Assembly: GCF_022569295.1 (NCBI RefSeq)
Contig: NZ_JAKFIA010000001.1
Span: forward strand, 635,001 to 699,000
Direction of reading: 5' to 3'
From: Pedomonas mirosovicensis
GTDB taxonomy: Bacteria; Pseudomonadota; Alphaproteobacteria; Sphingomonadales; Sphingomonadaceae
DNA length: 64,000 nucleotides
Numbering within the stretch: position 1 is the stretch's first letter; every line of letters starts with the position of its first letter. This document shows, in pieces, positions 17,123 through 26,086 of this stretch. The notes beneath the pieces are model-generated. The model made no database searches and was not told where the DNA came from. It saw only the letters and a list, made by a program, of their open reading frames with translations. The position numbers and the translations under genes were made by a program.

Positions 17123-18559
17123 TCAGGGTTTGCGGCCGTAGGCTTCGCCCATGCGGCGAATGCTGGCGATTTTAGCGTTGAAGGGCTCCCAGTCGTCCCG
17201 CTCGTCGATGGCCGCCCAGATGGCCTCCACCTCGTCGATGAGCATTGTGCAGGGGTTTTCCTCCGCGAAATAGGGGTGGGCGAGGTTCTGCCGCGCCGCA
17301 TCGCTCGGCTGGAAGGTGGCGATCTGCTCGCGCAACGGCGCGGCGTCCTCGCCCGCGTAGGTGTTGGCGGCGGACGATTTGTCGCGGCGACCCTCGGAAA
17401 GCGAGCCGCCGTACCAGTCGAAATAGAAGCGCTCCAGCCCCACTTTCGTATCGATAAGGAACCGCTCCATGGCCTGGAGGAGCGCGAGGTTGCGCTGCTC
17501 GTCCTCGGCGGGGACGACCCCGAGCCGCCGGAAAATCGCGGAAACCAACTCATTCTCGAAGTGCTCGGGGAAGGTCTCCAGCACCGGCGTTACCACCTCC
17601 TTGGGCACGATGGTGAGCAGCGCCTTGGCCAGCTGGTAGACGTTCCAGTGCAGCGCCTCCGCCTGCCGGCCATAGGCGTAGAGGCCGTATTCATCAAAAT
17701 AGGCGGCAGTGAAGGCGAGGTCGTAGATGGGGGCGAAGCGCCAGGGGCCGTAGTCGAAGCTCTCGGCGGTGATGTTGATATTGTCGGTGTTCAGAACGCC
17801 ATGGACGAACCCGGCCGCCATGTAGCTGGAGACCAGCCTTGCCGCACCCTTGACCGCGTGATCGAGAAGGGCCGAGACCCGTTCTTCCAGCGCCGTCTCC
17901 GGCCCCGGCGCGTCCGGCACGTAGCGGGCGAGCACATAGTCGGTAAGCTGGATCATTTCATCAGCCAGGCTGAAATAGGCCAGCCGCTGGAAGGTGCCGT
18001 AGCGGATGTGGCTGTGGGACAGGCGCACCAGCACGGAGGAGCGGGTGGGCGAGGGCTCGTCGTGGCGGGTGAGTGCCTCCCCGGTCTCGATGAGCGAGAA
18101 GGACTTGGAGGTGTAAACCCCCAGCGCTTCCAGCTGCTCGGTCGCCAGCACCTCGCGCACGCCGCCCTTCAGCGTGAGCTTGCCATCGCCGAAGCGGCTG
18201 TAGGGCGTCTGGCCCGATCCCTTGGTGCCGAGGTCGAGCAGGCGGTGGTCCTCTACGTCCCGCAATTGGGCAAAGAGGAAGCCGCGCCCGTCGCCGATAT
18301 CCGGGTTGTAAACCCTGAACTGGTGGCCGTGGTAGCGCAGCGCGAGCGGGTTCGGGAGGGAGCCCGGCAACGGCTGGAAGCGCCCGAAGTGGTTGATCCA
18401 CTCCGCGTCGGAGAGGTCATCCAGCCCCACCCGCTCCGCCCAGCGCTGGTTGCGGAAGCGAATGATGTGCTTGGGAAAGTCGGCGGGCTCGACGGCATCG
18501 TAGAACGCCTCGCCCAGGGTGAGAATGTCCTGCGCGGGCTGATACTCGGCCTTGGTCAT
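17123..18559 (-). CDS. selO: Protein adenylyltransferase SelO (YdiU/UPF0061)
   Basis: A 478-residue pseudokinase-fold enzyme. The family transfers AMP from ATP to Ser/Thr/Tyr of target proteins and is linked to redox stress. Recognised stretches are YHGHQFRVYNPDIGDGRGFLF, TKGSGQTPYSRFGDGK, the KGGVREVLATEQLEALGV motif that contacts nucleotide, and GFVHGVLNTDNINITAESFDYGPW. The C-terminus (RRMGEAYGRKP) has no Cys or Sec residue, unlike the eukaryotic selenoprotein, so disulphide-type control at the tail is absent here. Confidence 0.95.
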   Translation of the reverse strand: MTKAEYQPAQDILTLGEAFYDAVEPADFPKHIIRFRNQRWAERVGLDDLSDAEWINHFGRFQPLPGSLPNPLALRYHGHQFRVYNPDIGDGRGFLFAQLRDVEDHRLLDLGTKGSGQTPYSRFGDGKLTLKGGVREVLATEQLEALGVYTSKSFSLIETGEALTRHDEPSPTRSSVLVRLSHSHIRYGTFQRLAYFSLADEMIQLTDYVLARYVPDAPGPETALEERVSALLDHAVKGAARLVSSYMAAGFVHGVLNTDNINITAESFDYGPWRFAPIYDLAFTAAYFDEYGLYAYGRQAEALHWNVYQLAKALLTIVPKEVVTPVLETFPEHFENELVSAIFRRLGVVPAEDEQRNLALLQAMERFLIDTKVGLERFYFDWYGGSLSEGRRDKSSAANTYAGEDAAPLREQIATFQPSDAARQNLAHPYFAEENPCTMLIDEVEAIWAAIDERDDWEPFNAKIASIRRMGEAYGRKP

Positions 18560-18747
18560 GGGAGTCCTTCATTCACCGATGGGGCGCCGGGTTGTTCATA
18601 ACGCCTCGGTTTCATCGACGCGACCACCCTTGCGGCGGCCCATGCGATTTAGCGCGGCCTGCCGGGGGGAGGTTCCGTGCACAAAAAGGCTTCCGGCAGG
18701 CGGCGGGCCGGGGCTAAACCTAGGGGGAGGGGAGGACGCGCCGATGA

Positions 18748-19641
18748 ATGATGCTGATCCAAAACCCGTGGGGGGAGGAGATGGCCGCTTACGAGGATCG
18801 CTACTACTGGTCCCACGACGGGCTGAGGCTGCACTACCGCGACTACGCCGGGCCTGACGAGCGGCCGATCGTGCTGTGCATTCCGGGCCTCACCCGCAAC
18901 GCCCGCGACTTCGAGGGCGTGGCCGGGCGGCTGGCGGGCCAATGGCGCGTCTGGTGCCTCGATCTGCGGGGGCGGGGGGATTCGGCCTACGCCAAGGACC
19001 CGCTCACCTACGTGCCGCTCACCTACCTGCGCGACGTGGAGGCGCTGATCGCCGCCGAAAAGCCGGGCAGGGTCGCGGTCATCGGCACGTCCTTAGGGGG
19101 CATCATCGCCATGCTGATGGCGGGCACGCTCAAGCAGCATCTGGCGGGCGTGCTGCTCAACGACGTGGGGCCGGAAATCGAGGCGGCGGGGCTGGAGCGC
19201 ATCGGCAGCTACGTGGGCAAGATGGGCCCCTGGCCCACCTGGATACATGCGGCCTGGGCGATCCGCGACCTCAACGCCGAGGTCTACCCCCACTACACCA
19301 TGGACGACTGGCTCCGCATGGCCAAGCGCACCTGCTACCTGCACCCGAGCGGGCGTATCGTGCCCGATTACGACCCCAACCTCGCGGTGCCGTTCAAACT
19401 GCCCAACGGCTCGGCCGGCGTCGATCTGTGGCCCGCCTTCGATGCGCTGGCCGGCCTGCCGGTCACCGTGCTGCGCGGCGAGACGTCCGACATCCTCAGC
19501 GACAAAACCCTCGCCCGCATGACGGCGCGCGGGGCTCACGTCACCGGCGTTACCGTGCCCGGCGTCGGCCACGCCCCCTCGCTGGAGGAGCCGGACTCCA
19601 TCGCCGCGATCGATGCGTTCCTCGCCCATCTGGCGGCATAG
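18748..19641 (+). CDS. Alpha/beta-fold hydrolase
   Basis: A 297-residue alpha/beta hydrolase. The oxyanion region is LCIPGLTRNARDFEGVAGRL, the nucleophile elbow is GTSLGG (about residues 113-118), the acid probably lies in LRGETSDILS, and the catalytic His is in VPGVGHAPSLEEP near the C-terminus. The substrate cannot be told from sequence; relatives are ester or carbon-carbon bond hydrolases. ATGs at 18748 and 18751 follow a purine-rich GGGGAGGGGAGG stretch, while another ATG at 18781 sits directly behind GGAGGAG. The annotated start is therefore a choice. Its 3' end is followed by a single GCAGGGG hairpin. Confidence 0.85.
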   Translation: MMLIQNPWGEEMAAYEDRYYWSHDGLRLHYRDYAGPDERPIVLCIPGLTRNARDFEGVAGRLAGQWRVWCLDLRGRGDSAYAKDPLTYVPLTYLRDVEALIAAEKPGRVAVIGTSLGGIIAMLMAGTLKQHLAGVLLNDVGPEIEAAGLERIGSYVGKMGPWPTWIHAAWAIRDLNAEVYPHYTMDDWLRMAKRTCYLHPSGRIVPDYDPNLAVPFKLPNGSAGVDLWPAFDALAGLPVTVLRGETSDILSDKTLARMTARGAHVTGVTVPGVGHAPSLEEPDSIAAIDAFLAHLAA

Positions 19642-19667
19642 TCTGGTTTCAAGGTTCTGGTTTTATT

Positions 19668-19691
19668 GCAGGGGGAACGAGTTTCCCCTGC
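19668..19691. repeat. Single terminal-type hairpin of the palindromic family, copy C
   Basis: GCAGGGGGAA and TTTCCCCTGC pair around a CGAG loop, with one G-T wobble. It sits 26 nt behind the alpha/beta hydrolase stop and probably works as its terminator. The central CCCATTCG core of full elements is not recognisable here; only GC-rich inverted sequence follows, up to about 19800. Confidence 0.6.
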
Positions 19692-19866
19692 ATCTCATTG
19701 ACTGCGCGCCTCCGCGCGTCTGGGAACGGGTTCCTCCGGCATCTTTCATAATTTCCATGCGCTTCTCTGCACCTGCGGGGAGCGCGGCCTTGCAGCAAGG
19801 CGCTTGAGCGGGCAAATAGACAGACACGCAAGATGTGTGGCCCACAAGCGTTAAGGATGTGACGGC

Positions 19867-20568
19867 GTGAACGCCACGATTGCCCTGGTTGATGATGACC
19901 GCAACATTCTCACCTCCGTCAGCATTGCGTTGCAGGCGGAGGGTTTCACCGTACGCGTCTATTCCGACGGCGCGTCGGCGCTGAAGGCCTTGCTCGACAA
20001 CCCGCCCGACCTGGCGGTGCTGGACATCAAGATGCCCCGCATGGACGGCATGGAGCTGCTGCGCCGCCTGCGGGAGAAGTCCAAGCTGCCGGTGATCTTC
20101 CTCACCTCCAAGGATGATGAGATCGACGAGGCGCTGGGCCTTGCCATGGGCGCGGACGACTACATCGGCAAGCCGTTCTCGCAGCGGCTGCTCATCGAGC
20201 GCATCCGCGCCGTGCTGCGCCGCTCCGCCTCGCGCAACGACCCGGATCTCGCCGCCGAGCCCGAGGAGCAGGCGATGATCCGCGGCCGCCTCGCCATGTA
20301 CCCGGCCAAGCATGAGGTGACGTGGGACGGCAAGGAGGTCTCGCTCACCGTTACCGAATTCCTCATCCTGCAGGCGCTGGCCCAGCGTCCCGGCTTCGTG
20401 AAGTCGCGCGACCAGCTGATGGACGCGGCCTACAGCGATGATGTCTATGTGGACGATCGCACCATCGACAGCCACATCAAGCGCCTTCGCAAGAAGTTTC
20501 GCGCGGTGGACGGCGACTTCAAGAGCATCGAGACCCTTTACGGCGTGGGCTACCGGTTCAACGAATGA
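19867..20568 (+). CDS. chvI: Response regulator ChvI (OmpR family)
   Basis: A 233-residue two-component regulator. The receiver domain (1-120) has phosphoacceptor Asp53 in [13 protein letters not shown], the switch Thr in IFLTSKDD and Lys in YIGKPFS. The winged-helix DNA-binding domain (about 130-233) ends in the typical [12 protein letters not shown]. The ChvI assignment rests on the fused order with the chvG-type kinase and hprK, which is conserved in alphaproteobacteria. There the ChvG-ChvI pair responds to acid or envelope stress. It uses a GTG start preceded by AAGGAT. Confidence 0.93.
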   Translation: MNATIALVDDDRNILTSVSIALQAEGFTVRVYSDGASALKALLDNPPDLAVLDIKMPRMDGMELLRRLREKSKLPVIFLTSKDDEIDEALGLAMGADDYIGKPFSQRLLIERIRAVLRRSASRNDPDLAAEPEEQAMIRGRLAMYPAKHEVTWDGKEVSLTVTEFLILQALAQRPGFVKSRDQLMDAAYSDDVYVDDRTIDSHIKRLRKKFRAVDGDFKSIETLYGVGYRFNE

Positions 20569-22181
20569 AACCGGCGCTCGCCTTTCGCCCGCAAGCGCGG
20601 GAGCGGTCCATCTCTCCGCTGACGGCCCGCATCCTCGCCGTCAACCTCTTCGCCGTGCTCATGCTGGCGGGCGGCATCTTCTATCTCGATGAATTCCGCA
20701 ACCGGCTGATCGAGCAGCGGCGGGACGAGATGCAGACCCAGGCCTCGCTGATGGCCGGCAGCCTGTCGGAGCTGGCGGCGCTCACGCCGGAAACCCCCAC
20801 GCTCGACCCGACGCGCGCCGCCGATCTCGTCACCCGGCTGGCGGAGGCGACGCAGGCGCGCATTCAGGTATTCCTGCCTGATGGCCGCACCGTCATCGAC
20901 AGCAACATGCTGCCCGACCGGGCCGTCATCCGTACCCAGCTCAAGCCCGGCTGGCGGCGCAAGGTCGCGCTCTGGCTCGACCGCATGGTCGAACTGGTTG
21001 CCGCCGCGCCCCGGCTGGAGCCCTACCGGGACCTGCCATCCAGAGAGACGTTCCGCCTGCCAGAGGTGAGCGCTGCCGCGCGGGGCGATGCCGCCAGCCA
21101 GCTGCGGCTCAGCGAGGCGGGCACGGTGGTGGTGAGCGTCGCCGAGCCGATCCAGCGGGTGCAGCGGGTGATGGGCGTCGTCGTGCTGACCGCCGACACG
21201 CGGGACATCACCAAGGTGGTGCGCGCCGAGCGGCTGGCCTCGTTCAAGATCTTCTGCCTGGTGTTGGCGCTCACCGTGCTCGTGTCGTTCTTCCTCGCCC
21301 GCACCATCGTGCGGCCGATCCGGCGGCTGGCCCGTGCGGCGGACCGGGTGCGCCAGGGCCGCGCGCGGGACGTGATCGTGCCGCGGCTGCCGAAGCGCAC
21401 CGACGAGATCGGCCAGCTCGCCCGCGCCCTTTCGGATATGACCCAGGCGCTGCACCTGCGGATGGACGCCATCGAGGCATTCGCGGCGGACGTGAGCCAT
21501 GAAATCAAGAACCCGCTCAGCTCGCTCCGCAGCGCGGTCGAGACGCTGGAACGGGTGAAGGACCCGGCGCTCCAGAAGCAGCTGCTGGGCATCATCCAGG
21601 GCGACGTGCAGCGACTTGATCGGCTTATCACCGATATTTCCGATGCCTCGCGCATGGACGCCGAGCTGTCCCGCGCCCGCTTCGAGCCGGTGGATCTTGG
21701 CCAGATGATCTCCACCCTCATCGAAGTGCAGCGATTGAACGCCAAGCAGCGCAACGTCACCATCGCCTATGCGGGCCCGCGCCCCGGCACGGCCATGGTC
21801 ATGGGGCTGGAGACGCGGCTGGGGCAGGTGGCGCGCAATCTCATCGACAATGCGGTTTCCTTCTCGCCCGAAGGAGGCAGCGTGCGCGTTATGCTCACCG
21901 TGGACGACCGGACGGTGCGGCTCATGGTGGACGACGACGGCCCCGGCATCCCCGAGGGGACCGAGGAGAACATCTTCAAGCGCTTCTATTCCGAGCGGCC
22001 CTCTGGCGAGGACTTCGGCCAGCACTCGGGGCTGGGGCTCGCCATTTCCAAGCAGGTGGTGGAGGCCCATGGCGGGCACATTACCGCCGCCAACCGGGTG
22101 CAGGGCGACGCGGTTCTGGGCGCGCGCTTCACGGTGGACCTGCCGGCGGCTTCCCGCCCCGGCCGGGAGGCAGGAAAATGA
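20565..22181 (+). CDS. chvG: Sensor histidine kinase ChvG
   Basis: A 538-residue inner-membrane kinase. Membrane segments are at about 22-42 and 226-246, enclosing a periplasmic sensor domain. They are followed by a HAMP domain (about 246-300), the H-box with phosphoacceptor His312 ([14 protein letters not shown]), the N-box [14 protein letters not shown], and the nucleotide motifs DDDGPGIP and [10 protein letters not shown]. In relatives the periplasmic ExoR protein restrains this kinase; no exoR gene is visible here. The start overlaps the chvI stop by four bases (ATGA). Confidence 0.94.
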   Translation: MKPALAFRPQARERSISPLTARILAVNLFAVLMLAGGIFYLDEFRNRLIEQRRDEMQTQASLMAGSLSELAALTPETPTLDPTRAADLVTRLAEATQARIQVFLPDGRTVIDSNMLPDRAVIRTQLKPGWRRKVALWLDRMVELVAAAPRLEPYRDLPSRETFRLPEVSAAARGDAASQLRLSEAGTVVVSVAEPIQRVQRVMGVVVLTADTRDITKVVRAERLASFKIFCLVLALTVLVSFFLARTIVRPIRRLARAADRVRQGRARDVIVPRLPKRTDEIGQLARALSDMTQALHLRMDAIEAFAADVSHEIKNPLSSLRSAVETLERVKDPALQKQLLGIIQGDVQRLDRLITDISDASRMDAELSRARFEPVDLGQMISTLIEVQRLNAKQRNVTIAYAGPRPGTAMVMGLETRLGQVARNLIDNAVSFSPEGGSVRVMLTVDDRTVRLMVDDDGPGIPEGTEENIFKRFYSERPSGEDFGQHSGLGLAISKQVVEAHGGHITAANRVQGDAVLGARFTVDLPAASRPGREAGK

Positions 22182-22642
22182 CCGGCCCGGAAGAGGTCCC
22201 CGCCATCGGCGCCGGCGCTGAGGACGGCGTGCTTCAGCACGCCAGCTGCGTTTCCTGCCACGGCCGGGGTGTGCTCATCATGGGCGAGCCGGGCACGGGC
22301 AAATCAAGCCTTGCCCTGCGTCTTATTGACCGGGGCGCGATGCTGGTGGCGGACGACTACACGCTGCTGACTCGCGCGGGCGACGCGCTGGTCGCGACCC
22401 CGCCCCGGCGAATCGCCGGGCTCATCGAAGTGCGCGGCCTTGGCATTTTTCGCCTGCCCTTCCGGCGCAATATTCCTCTTGTTCTTACGGTCCGTCTCGG
22501 CCGGGAGGACGAGCGGTTGCCAGAACCCAAAGAATGGGAGATGTTGGGCGTCACTGTGCCGTTGATCGTAATGGATGCTTTACGCGACGACTCGCCGCTC
22601 AAGGTGGAGATGGCTTTGAGCGGCGGGCCACTTCCGCTATAA
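22178..22642 (+). CDS. hprK: HPr kinase/phosphorylase, short alphaproteobacterial form
   Basis: A 154-residue protein equal to the C-terminal catalytic half of Gram-positive HprK. The Walker A is GEPGTGKSS (36-44), followed by LVADDYTLL and IEVRGLGIFRLPF, the HPrK signature region. The kinase phosphorylates HPr on its regulatory serine (Ser50 of the HPr gene four cistrons on). The N-terminal domain of the long form is absent, as is normal for this class. It overlaps chvG by four bases, placing metabolic PTS signalling and envelope-stress signalling in one transcript. Confidence 0.93.
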   Translation: MTGPEEVPAIGAGAEDGVLQHASCVSCHGRGVLIMGEPGTGKSSLALRLIDRGAMLVADDYTLLTRAGDALVATPPRRIAGLIEVRGLGIFRLPFRRNIPLVLTVRLGREDERLPEPKEWEMLGVTVPLIVMDALRDDSPLKVEMALSGGPLPL

Positions 22643-22651
22643 GTGAGGGAT

Positions 22652-23632
22652 ATGTCTCAACAGCCCCTGAGCCCTGTTCAGGTGAGCCCTGCCCAGGGCG
22701 CCGATCGGCAACCGACAACCCGGCTTCTGCTGGTCACCGGCATGTCGGGCGCCGGAAAATCCTCGGCCCTCAAGGTGCTTGAGGACCTGGGTTATGAGGC
22801 CGTCGACAACCTGCCCATCAGCCTGCTGACCAAGCTGCTGGCGACGGAGGATACCGGCGATCATGCGCCGGATCGTCCCATCGCGCTCGGCATCGACAGC
22901 CGCACGCGCGCCTTTGACGCCGAACAGATTGTCCAGACGCTGAAGGACCTGCGCGACAGGGAGAACATTGCGGTCAGCGTTCTGTTCCTCGACTGCTCGG
23001 GCGAAGAGTTGAGCCGCCGTTTTTCCGAGACGCGCCGTCGCCATCCGCTGGCGCTCGACCGGCCGGTGCAGGACGGCATCGCCCGCGAACGGGAGCTGCT
23101 CGCGCCGCTGCGGCGCTGGGCTGACGTGGTGCTCGACACCACCCAGTATTCCTCGCGCCAGCTGCGCCATGCGCTCTCCAGCCGGTTCGCGCTGGCCCGC
23201 TCCAGCGACATGACGCTGACCATCATGTCCTTCGGCTATGCGCGCGGCATCCCGCGCGATGCCGACCTGGTGTTCGACATGCGCTTCCTCTCCAACCCGC
23301 ACTGGGTAGAGGATCTGCGCCCCTTGACCGGGCAGGACGACGGCGTGGGCCAGTATATCGAGGCCGACCCCAACTTCGCCCCCGCCTTCGACAAGTTTCA
23401 TGACGTGATCTCGTACCTTCTTCCGCTTTACCGGAAGGAAGGAAAGGCCTATCTGACCGTCGCTTTCGGATGCACGGGCGGCAAGCACCGCTCGGTGTTT
23501 GTTGCGGAGCGCATGGCGGCAGTCCTCAGAAACGAGGGGCACGTCCTTTCCATCGTGCATCGCGACCTGCGGTCCCAGACCCAGGGCGCGGAGCAATCCC
23601 TGACCGAAAAAGCAGAGAGTATCAGCGTATGA
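22652..23632 (+). CDS. rapZ: RNase adapter protein RapZ
   Basis: A 326-residue nucleotide-binding protein of the RapZ/YvcJ family. The Walker A is GMSGAGKS (30-37). The C-terminal domain contains FGCTGGKHRSVFVAERMA, the conserved loop that binds the small-molecule ligand (glucosamine-6-phosphate in E. coli). In enterobacteria RapZ directs RNase E to GlmZ RNA; whether that RNA exists here is unknown. The ATG at 22652 is chosen, with GAGGGA directly upstream; a GTG nine bases earlier would add three residues. The stop overlaps the EIIA start. Confidence 0.93.
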   Translation: MSQQPLSPVQVSPAQGADRQPTTRLLLVTGMSGAGKSSALKVLEDLGYEAVDNLPISLLTKLLATEDTGDHAPDRPIALGIDSRTRAFDAEQIVQTLKDLRDRENIAVSVLFLDCSGEELSRRFSETRRRHPLALDRPVQDGIARERELLAPLRRWADVVLDTTQYSSRQLRHALSSRFALARSSDMTLTIMSFGYARGIPRDADLVFDMRFLSNPHWVEDLRPLTGQDDGVGQYIEADPNFAPAFDKFHDVISYLLPLYRKEGKAYLTVAFGCTGGKHRSVFVAERMAAVLRNEGHVLSIVHRDLRSQTQGAEQSLTEKAESISV

Positions 23633-24033
23633 TCGGACTGGTGCTGGTCACCCACGGCCGGCTTGCGGCCGAGTTCGTCTCGGCCATGGAACATGTTGTC
23701 GGGCCGCAGGAGGCCGTGAAGGCCATCTGCATCGGCCCCGAGGACGACATGGAAGCCCGCCGGCAGGATATCGCCCAGGCAGTGGAGGCGGTGGATGCCG
23801 GCTCCGGCGTCATCCTGCTGACCGACATGTTCGGCGGCACGCCGTCGAATCTTGCCATCTCACTCATGGGCAAGCCCAATGTGGAGGTGATCGCGGGCAT
23901 CAACCTGCCCATGCTCATCAAGCTGGCGACCGTACGGCGCACCTGCGACGTAACGGCCGCGGTTGAAGCCGCCCAGGAAGCCGGGCGTAAATATATTTCC
24001 GTTGCTTCCAAGATTCTCGCGGGTGTCTCCTGA
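23629..24033 (+). CDS. PTS EIIA component, mannose (EIIA-Man) type
   Basis: A 134-residue EIIA of the mannose/sorbose superfamily, with phosphoacceptor His9 in GLVLVTHGRLA and the ILLTDMFGGTPSNLA stretch lining the active site. No EIIB, EIIC or EIID genes are near, so this is a regulatory rather than transport PTS, as is common in alphaproteobacteria. Its phosphorylation state is expected to report PEP/nitrogen or carbon status. It is coupled on both sides: ATGA overlap with rapZ and TGATG with the HPr gene. Confidence 0.9.
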   Translation: MIGLVLVTHGRLAAEFVSAMEHVVGPQEAVKAICIGPEDDMEARRQDIAQAVEAVDAGSGVILLTDMFGGTPSNLAISLMGKPNVEVIAGINLPMLIKLATVRRTCDVTAAVEAAQEAGRKYISVASKILAGVS

Positions 24034-24311
24034 TGGAAACGCTGGAGCTGTCAAAGACGGTTACGATCCTCAACAAGCGCGGCCTGCACGCGCGGGCGTC
24101 GGCCAAGTTCGTCACGCTCGCCTCCCAGTTCGATGCGAACGTGCAAGTCTGCAAGGATGGCGCCAAGGTCGCCGGCACCTCCATCATGGGCCTGATGATG
24201 CTGGCCGCCGGCATTGGCGAGGACATCACCATCAACGCCTCCGGCCGCCAGGCCGGCGAGGCGCTCTCGGCGCTGGTGGCGCTGGTCGAGGCCAAGTTCA
24301 ACGAAGAGTAA
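24033..24311 (+). CDS. ptsH: Phosphocarrier protein HPr
   Basis: A 92-residue HPr. The catalytic His19 lies in NKRGLHARAS, and the regulatory Ser50 in GTSIMGLMML is the target of HprK; both are shifted by four residues relative to E. coli numbering by a short N-terminal extension. It passes phosphate from Enzyme I to EIIA. Enzyme I is not within this window. It is the last cistron of the chvI-chvG-hprK-rapZ-EIIA-HPr run, which a small intrinsic terminator closes about 160 nt later. Confidence 0.95.
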   Translation: METLELSKTVTILNKRGLHARASAKFVTLASQFDANVQVCKDGAKVAGTSIMGLMMLAAGIGEDITINASGRQAGEALSALVALVEAKFNEE

Positions 24312-24644
24312 AGCGAGGCGCGGGAGTTTTCCCCCTCGCAATTCTCCTTCCTTCCCCCCTTCCTACCGTTCTGCTCGCGGATCGGCTGATGCGCGCCTGA
24401 CACACTGCGCCAGGCGCGGGATTCCGCATGGAACCGATCCTTTGCCGAGAGGTTTCGTCCCTCCATATTGCCCGGTTTTCCGGGCTTTTTCGGGATCGGC
24501 TTGCACTGGCTGGCTTTTTTCGTCAGAACCCGTCAATCGTTCTGCGTACACATCCGGAATGGGGCGGGCGCTTATGCGTGCCTGTTGCCTGTAAACTGCC
24601 GCTTCGGCGGCAGGCCAAGGGATCAACTGGAAGGAGAGACCCTT
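24312..24644 (+). other. Intergenic region between HPr and the exported protein, with terminator and leader hairpin
   Basis: There is no gene that I can support in these 333 bases. They hold the terminator at 24470-24490 and a perfect hairpin CTGCCGC-TTCG-GCGGCAG at 24596-24613. The hairpin has a stable UUCG-type tetraloop and lies in the leader of the next gene, 17 nt before its AAGGAGAG ribosome site. The promoter of the next gene should lie between the two structures; I cannot place it. Confidence 0.5.
24470..24490 (+). terminator. Intrinsic terminator after the PTS operon
   Basis: GCCCGG-TTTT-CCGGGC stem followed at once by TTTTT. The stem is short (6 bp) but entirely GC. It lies 159 nt behind the HPr stop and closes the six-gene operon. 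Confidence 0.65.
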
Positions 24645-25391
24645 ATGCGGCCTCTACCGTCAGCTTTCAGGTCAATTGCACTCCAGGCCGGTCTGGCCAC
24701 CGCGATTGTCCTGGCCGCCGCATCGACCTCCGCAATTGCTCAAACCCCGGCTTCCGCTGAAACCGCAGCCCCCGTCGAAACCGCTGATGCCGCCTCGGCC
24801 ACGGCAACGGCTGCCGCAACGGCCGCGCCTGCGGCGCAGGATGCCCTGCCGCTGCTCATGCGCCAGCCGGACGGCAAATACGTGCAGGCGGATGAAGACG
24901 CGCTGCCCGACACCGTGACCCGCCAACCCTGCTACCAGTACAACAACTACTGGTGCCTCAAGGGCACCCAGTGGGAAGGGCAGGCCAAGGTGGGCGAGCA
25001 GCGCCTGGCGGTGTTTCAGGACCCGGTTTACGCGGCCCGGGCCATCGCGATCACGCTGCACGCCTACCGCTTCAAGCACAACCTGCGGACGCCCCGCGAA
25101 ATCATGACCCGCTACATCCTCAGCCCCGCCTGTCGCGAGAAGGGACGCAAGACGGACAAGTGCAGCACCATGTGGGGACTGGTGGACAAATACGCCCACC
25201 GCATCGCCACGGCGCTCGGCATCGGCCCGGATGAACCGGTCAAGGTGTTCCCCTCCAAGACGACGGTGGACCGGCAGCGCGCCCGCACCCTGTTCCGCGA
25301 GATGGCGCACATCGAAATCGGCCAGACCCTGCGTGTCACCGACGAACTGATCGACCAGGGGCTGGAGCGGGCCGGCTTCAAGGCGGGCTGA
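24645..25391 (+). CDS. Exported protein of unknown function
   Basis: 248 residues. A signal peptide covers about residues 1-32 (SIALQAGLATAIVLAAAS, then an AIAQ cleavage-like site). A linker of Ala, Thr, Pro and Glu follows to about residue 65, then a folded domain with four cysteines (CYQYNNYWC, CREKGRKTDKC). The domain's NNYWCLKGTQWEGQ, FQDPVYAARAIAITLHAY and TPREIMTRYI segments recall phage virion-associated lysozyme-like proteins with the pattern W-x-G, F-x-D/x-Y-x-x-R-A. I treat this as a remote hint only. The start follows AAGGAGAG. It is monocistronic and faces a TetR gene. Confidence 0.7.
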   Translation: MRPLPSAFRSIALQAGLATAIVLAAASTSAIAQTPASAETAAPVETADAASATATAAATAAPAAQDALPLLMRQPDGKYVQADEDALPDTVTRQPCYQYNNYWCLKGTQWEGQAKVGEQRLAVFQDPVYAARAIAITLHAYRFKHNLRTPREIMTRYILSPACREKGRKTDKCSTMWGLVDKYAHRIATALGIGPDEPVKVFPSKTTVDRQRARTLFREMAHIEIGQTLRVTDELIDQGLERAGFKAG

Positions 25392-25426
25392 CGTTTAAGC
25401 CTGCCGTGCGAGGCCGGCCTGCCGTG

Positions 25427-26086
25427 TCAGGCATGCTCAAGCTGCGGCGCGCCCAACCCGCGAGTGATGAAGGCGATAACCTCGTCCACCATCTGCGCGT
25501 CGGTGCGCGCCCCCCGCACATCGCCCAAAGCGGTGCGGTAGTAGCCATCCAGCCCCGCAATGCTGTTAATCAGGCAAACCAGCGCAAAGATGAGCCGCAG
25601 GCGAACGATCCTTTCCTCGAGATGCGGGTTCAGCGCCTGAAAGGCATTCAGCAGCGGCTCCAGGTGCTGGCCGAAGTGGGTACGCCACAATGCCTGCACC
25701 TTGGGGTCGCGCTCGGCGATCAGCCGCTGCATGAAGCGGATGGCGTTGTAGCCCCAGGGCATGTTGTTCCGCATATCCAGCAGCGACTTGCCAACGGCCT
25801 CGATCAGCGCTTCGGTTGAGGTAATGCCGTGGGATGTCAGCGTGTCCGTTTCCCAACGCGAGCCGATGAATTCCATCGCCGCGCCGATCAGCTTCTCCCG
25901 GCCGCCGAAGTGATAGTGGACCGCGCTGGAGTTCCGGCACTCCGCCAGTTCGTTGATCCGGCGCAGGGAGGTGCCCTCGACGCCGTGCTCGCCGATCAGC
26001 TCGATCGCAGCCAGGAGCAGGCGCATGCGGGTTGTGGCCGAGGCATCGGCGCTTGCCGCTTCCTCGGAAGGGGAAATAGTAACCAT
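25427..26086 (-). CDS. TetR/AcrR-family transcriptional regulator
   Basis: 219 residues. The N-terminal helix-turn-helix domain (about 18-65) ends in the family hallmark AVHYHFGGREKLI. The all-helical C-terminal part is the ligand-binding and dimer domain. Target and ligand are unknown. It is transcribed alone and its upstream region (26087-26458) holds no gene, so it probably regulates itself or distant genes. Its 3' end faces the exported protein across 35 bases containing two GCCTGCCGTG direct repeats. Confidence 0.9.
   Translation of the reverse strand: MVTISPSEEAASADASATTRMRLLLAAIELIGEHGVEGTSLRRINELAECRNSSAVHYHFGGREKLIGAAMEFIGSRWETDTLTSHGITSTEALIEAVGKSLLDMRNNMPWGYNAIRFMQRLIAERDPKVQALWRTHFGQHLEPLLNAFQALNPHLEERIVRLRLIFALVCLINSIAGLDGYYRTALGDVRGARTDAQMVDEVIAFITRGLGAPQLEHA

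Noticed and set aside
25392-25426. Terminator between the exported protein and the TetR gene
   Set aside because: Only GC-rich direct repeats (GCCTGCCGTG) are present; no stem with a T run.
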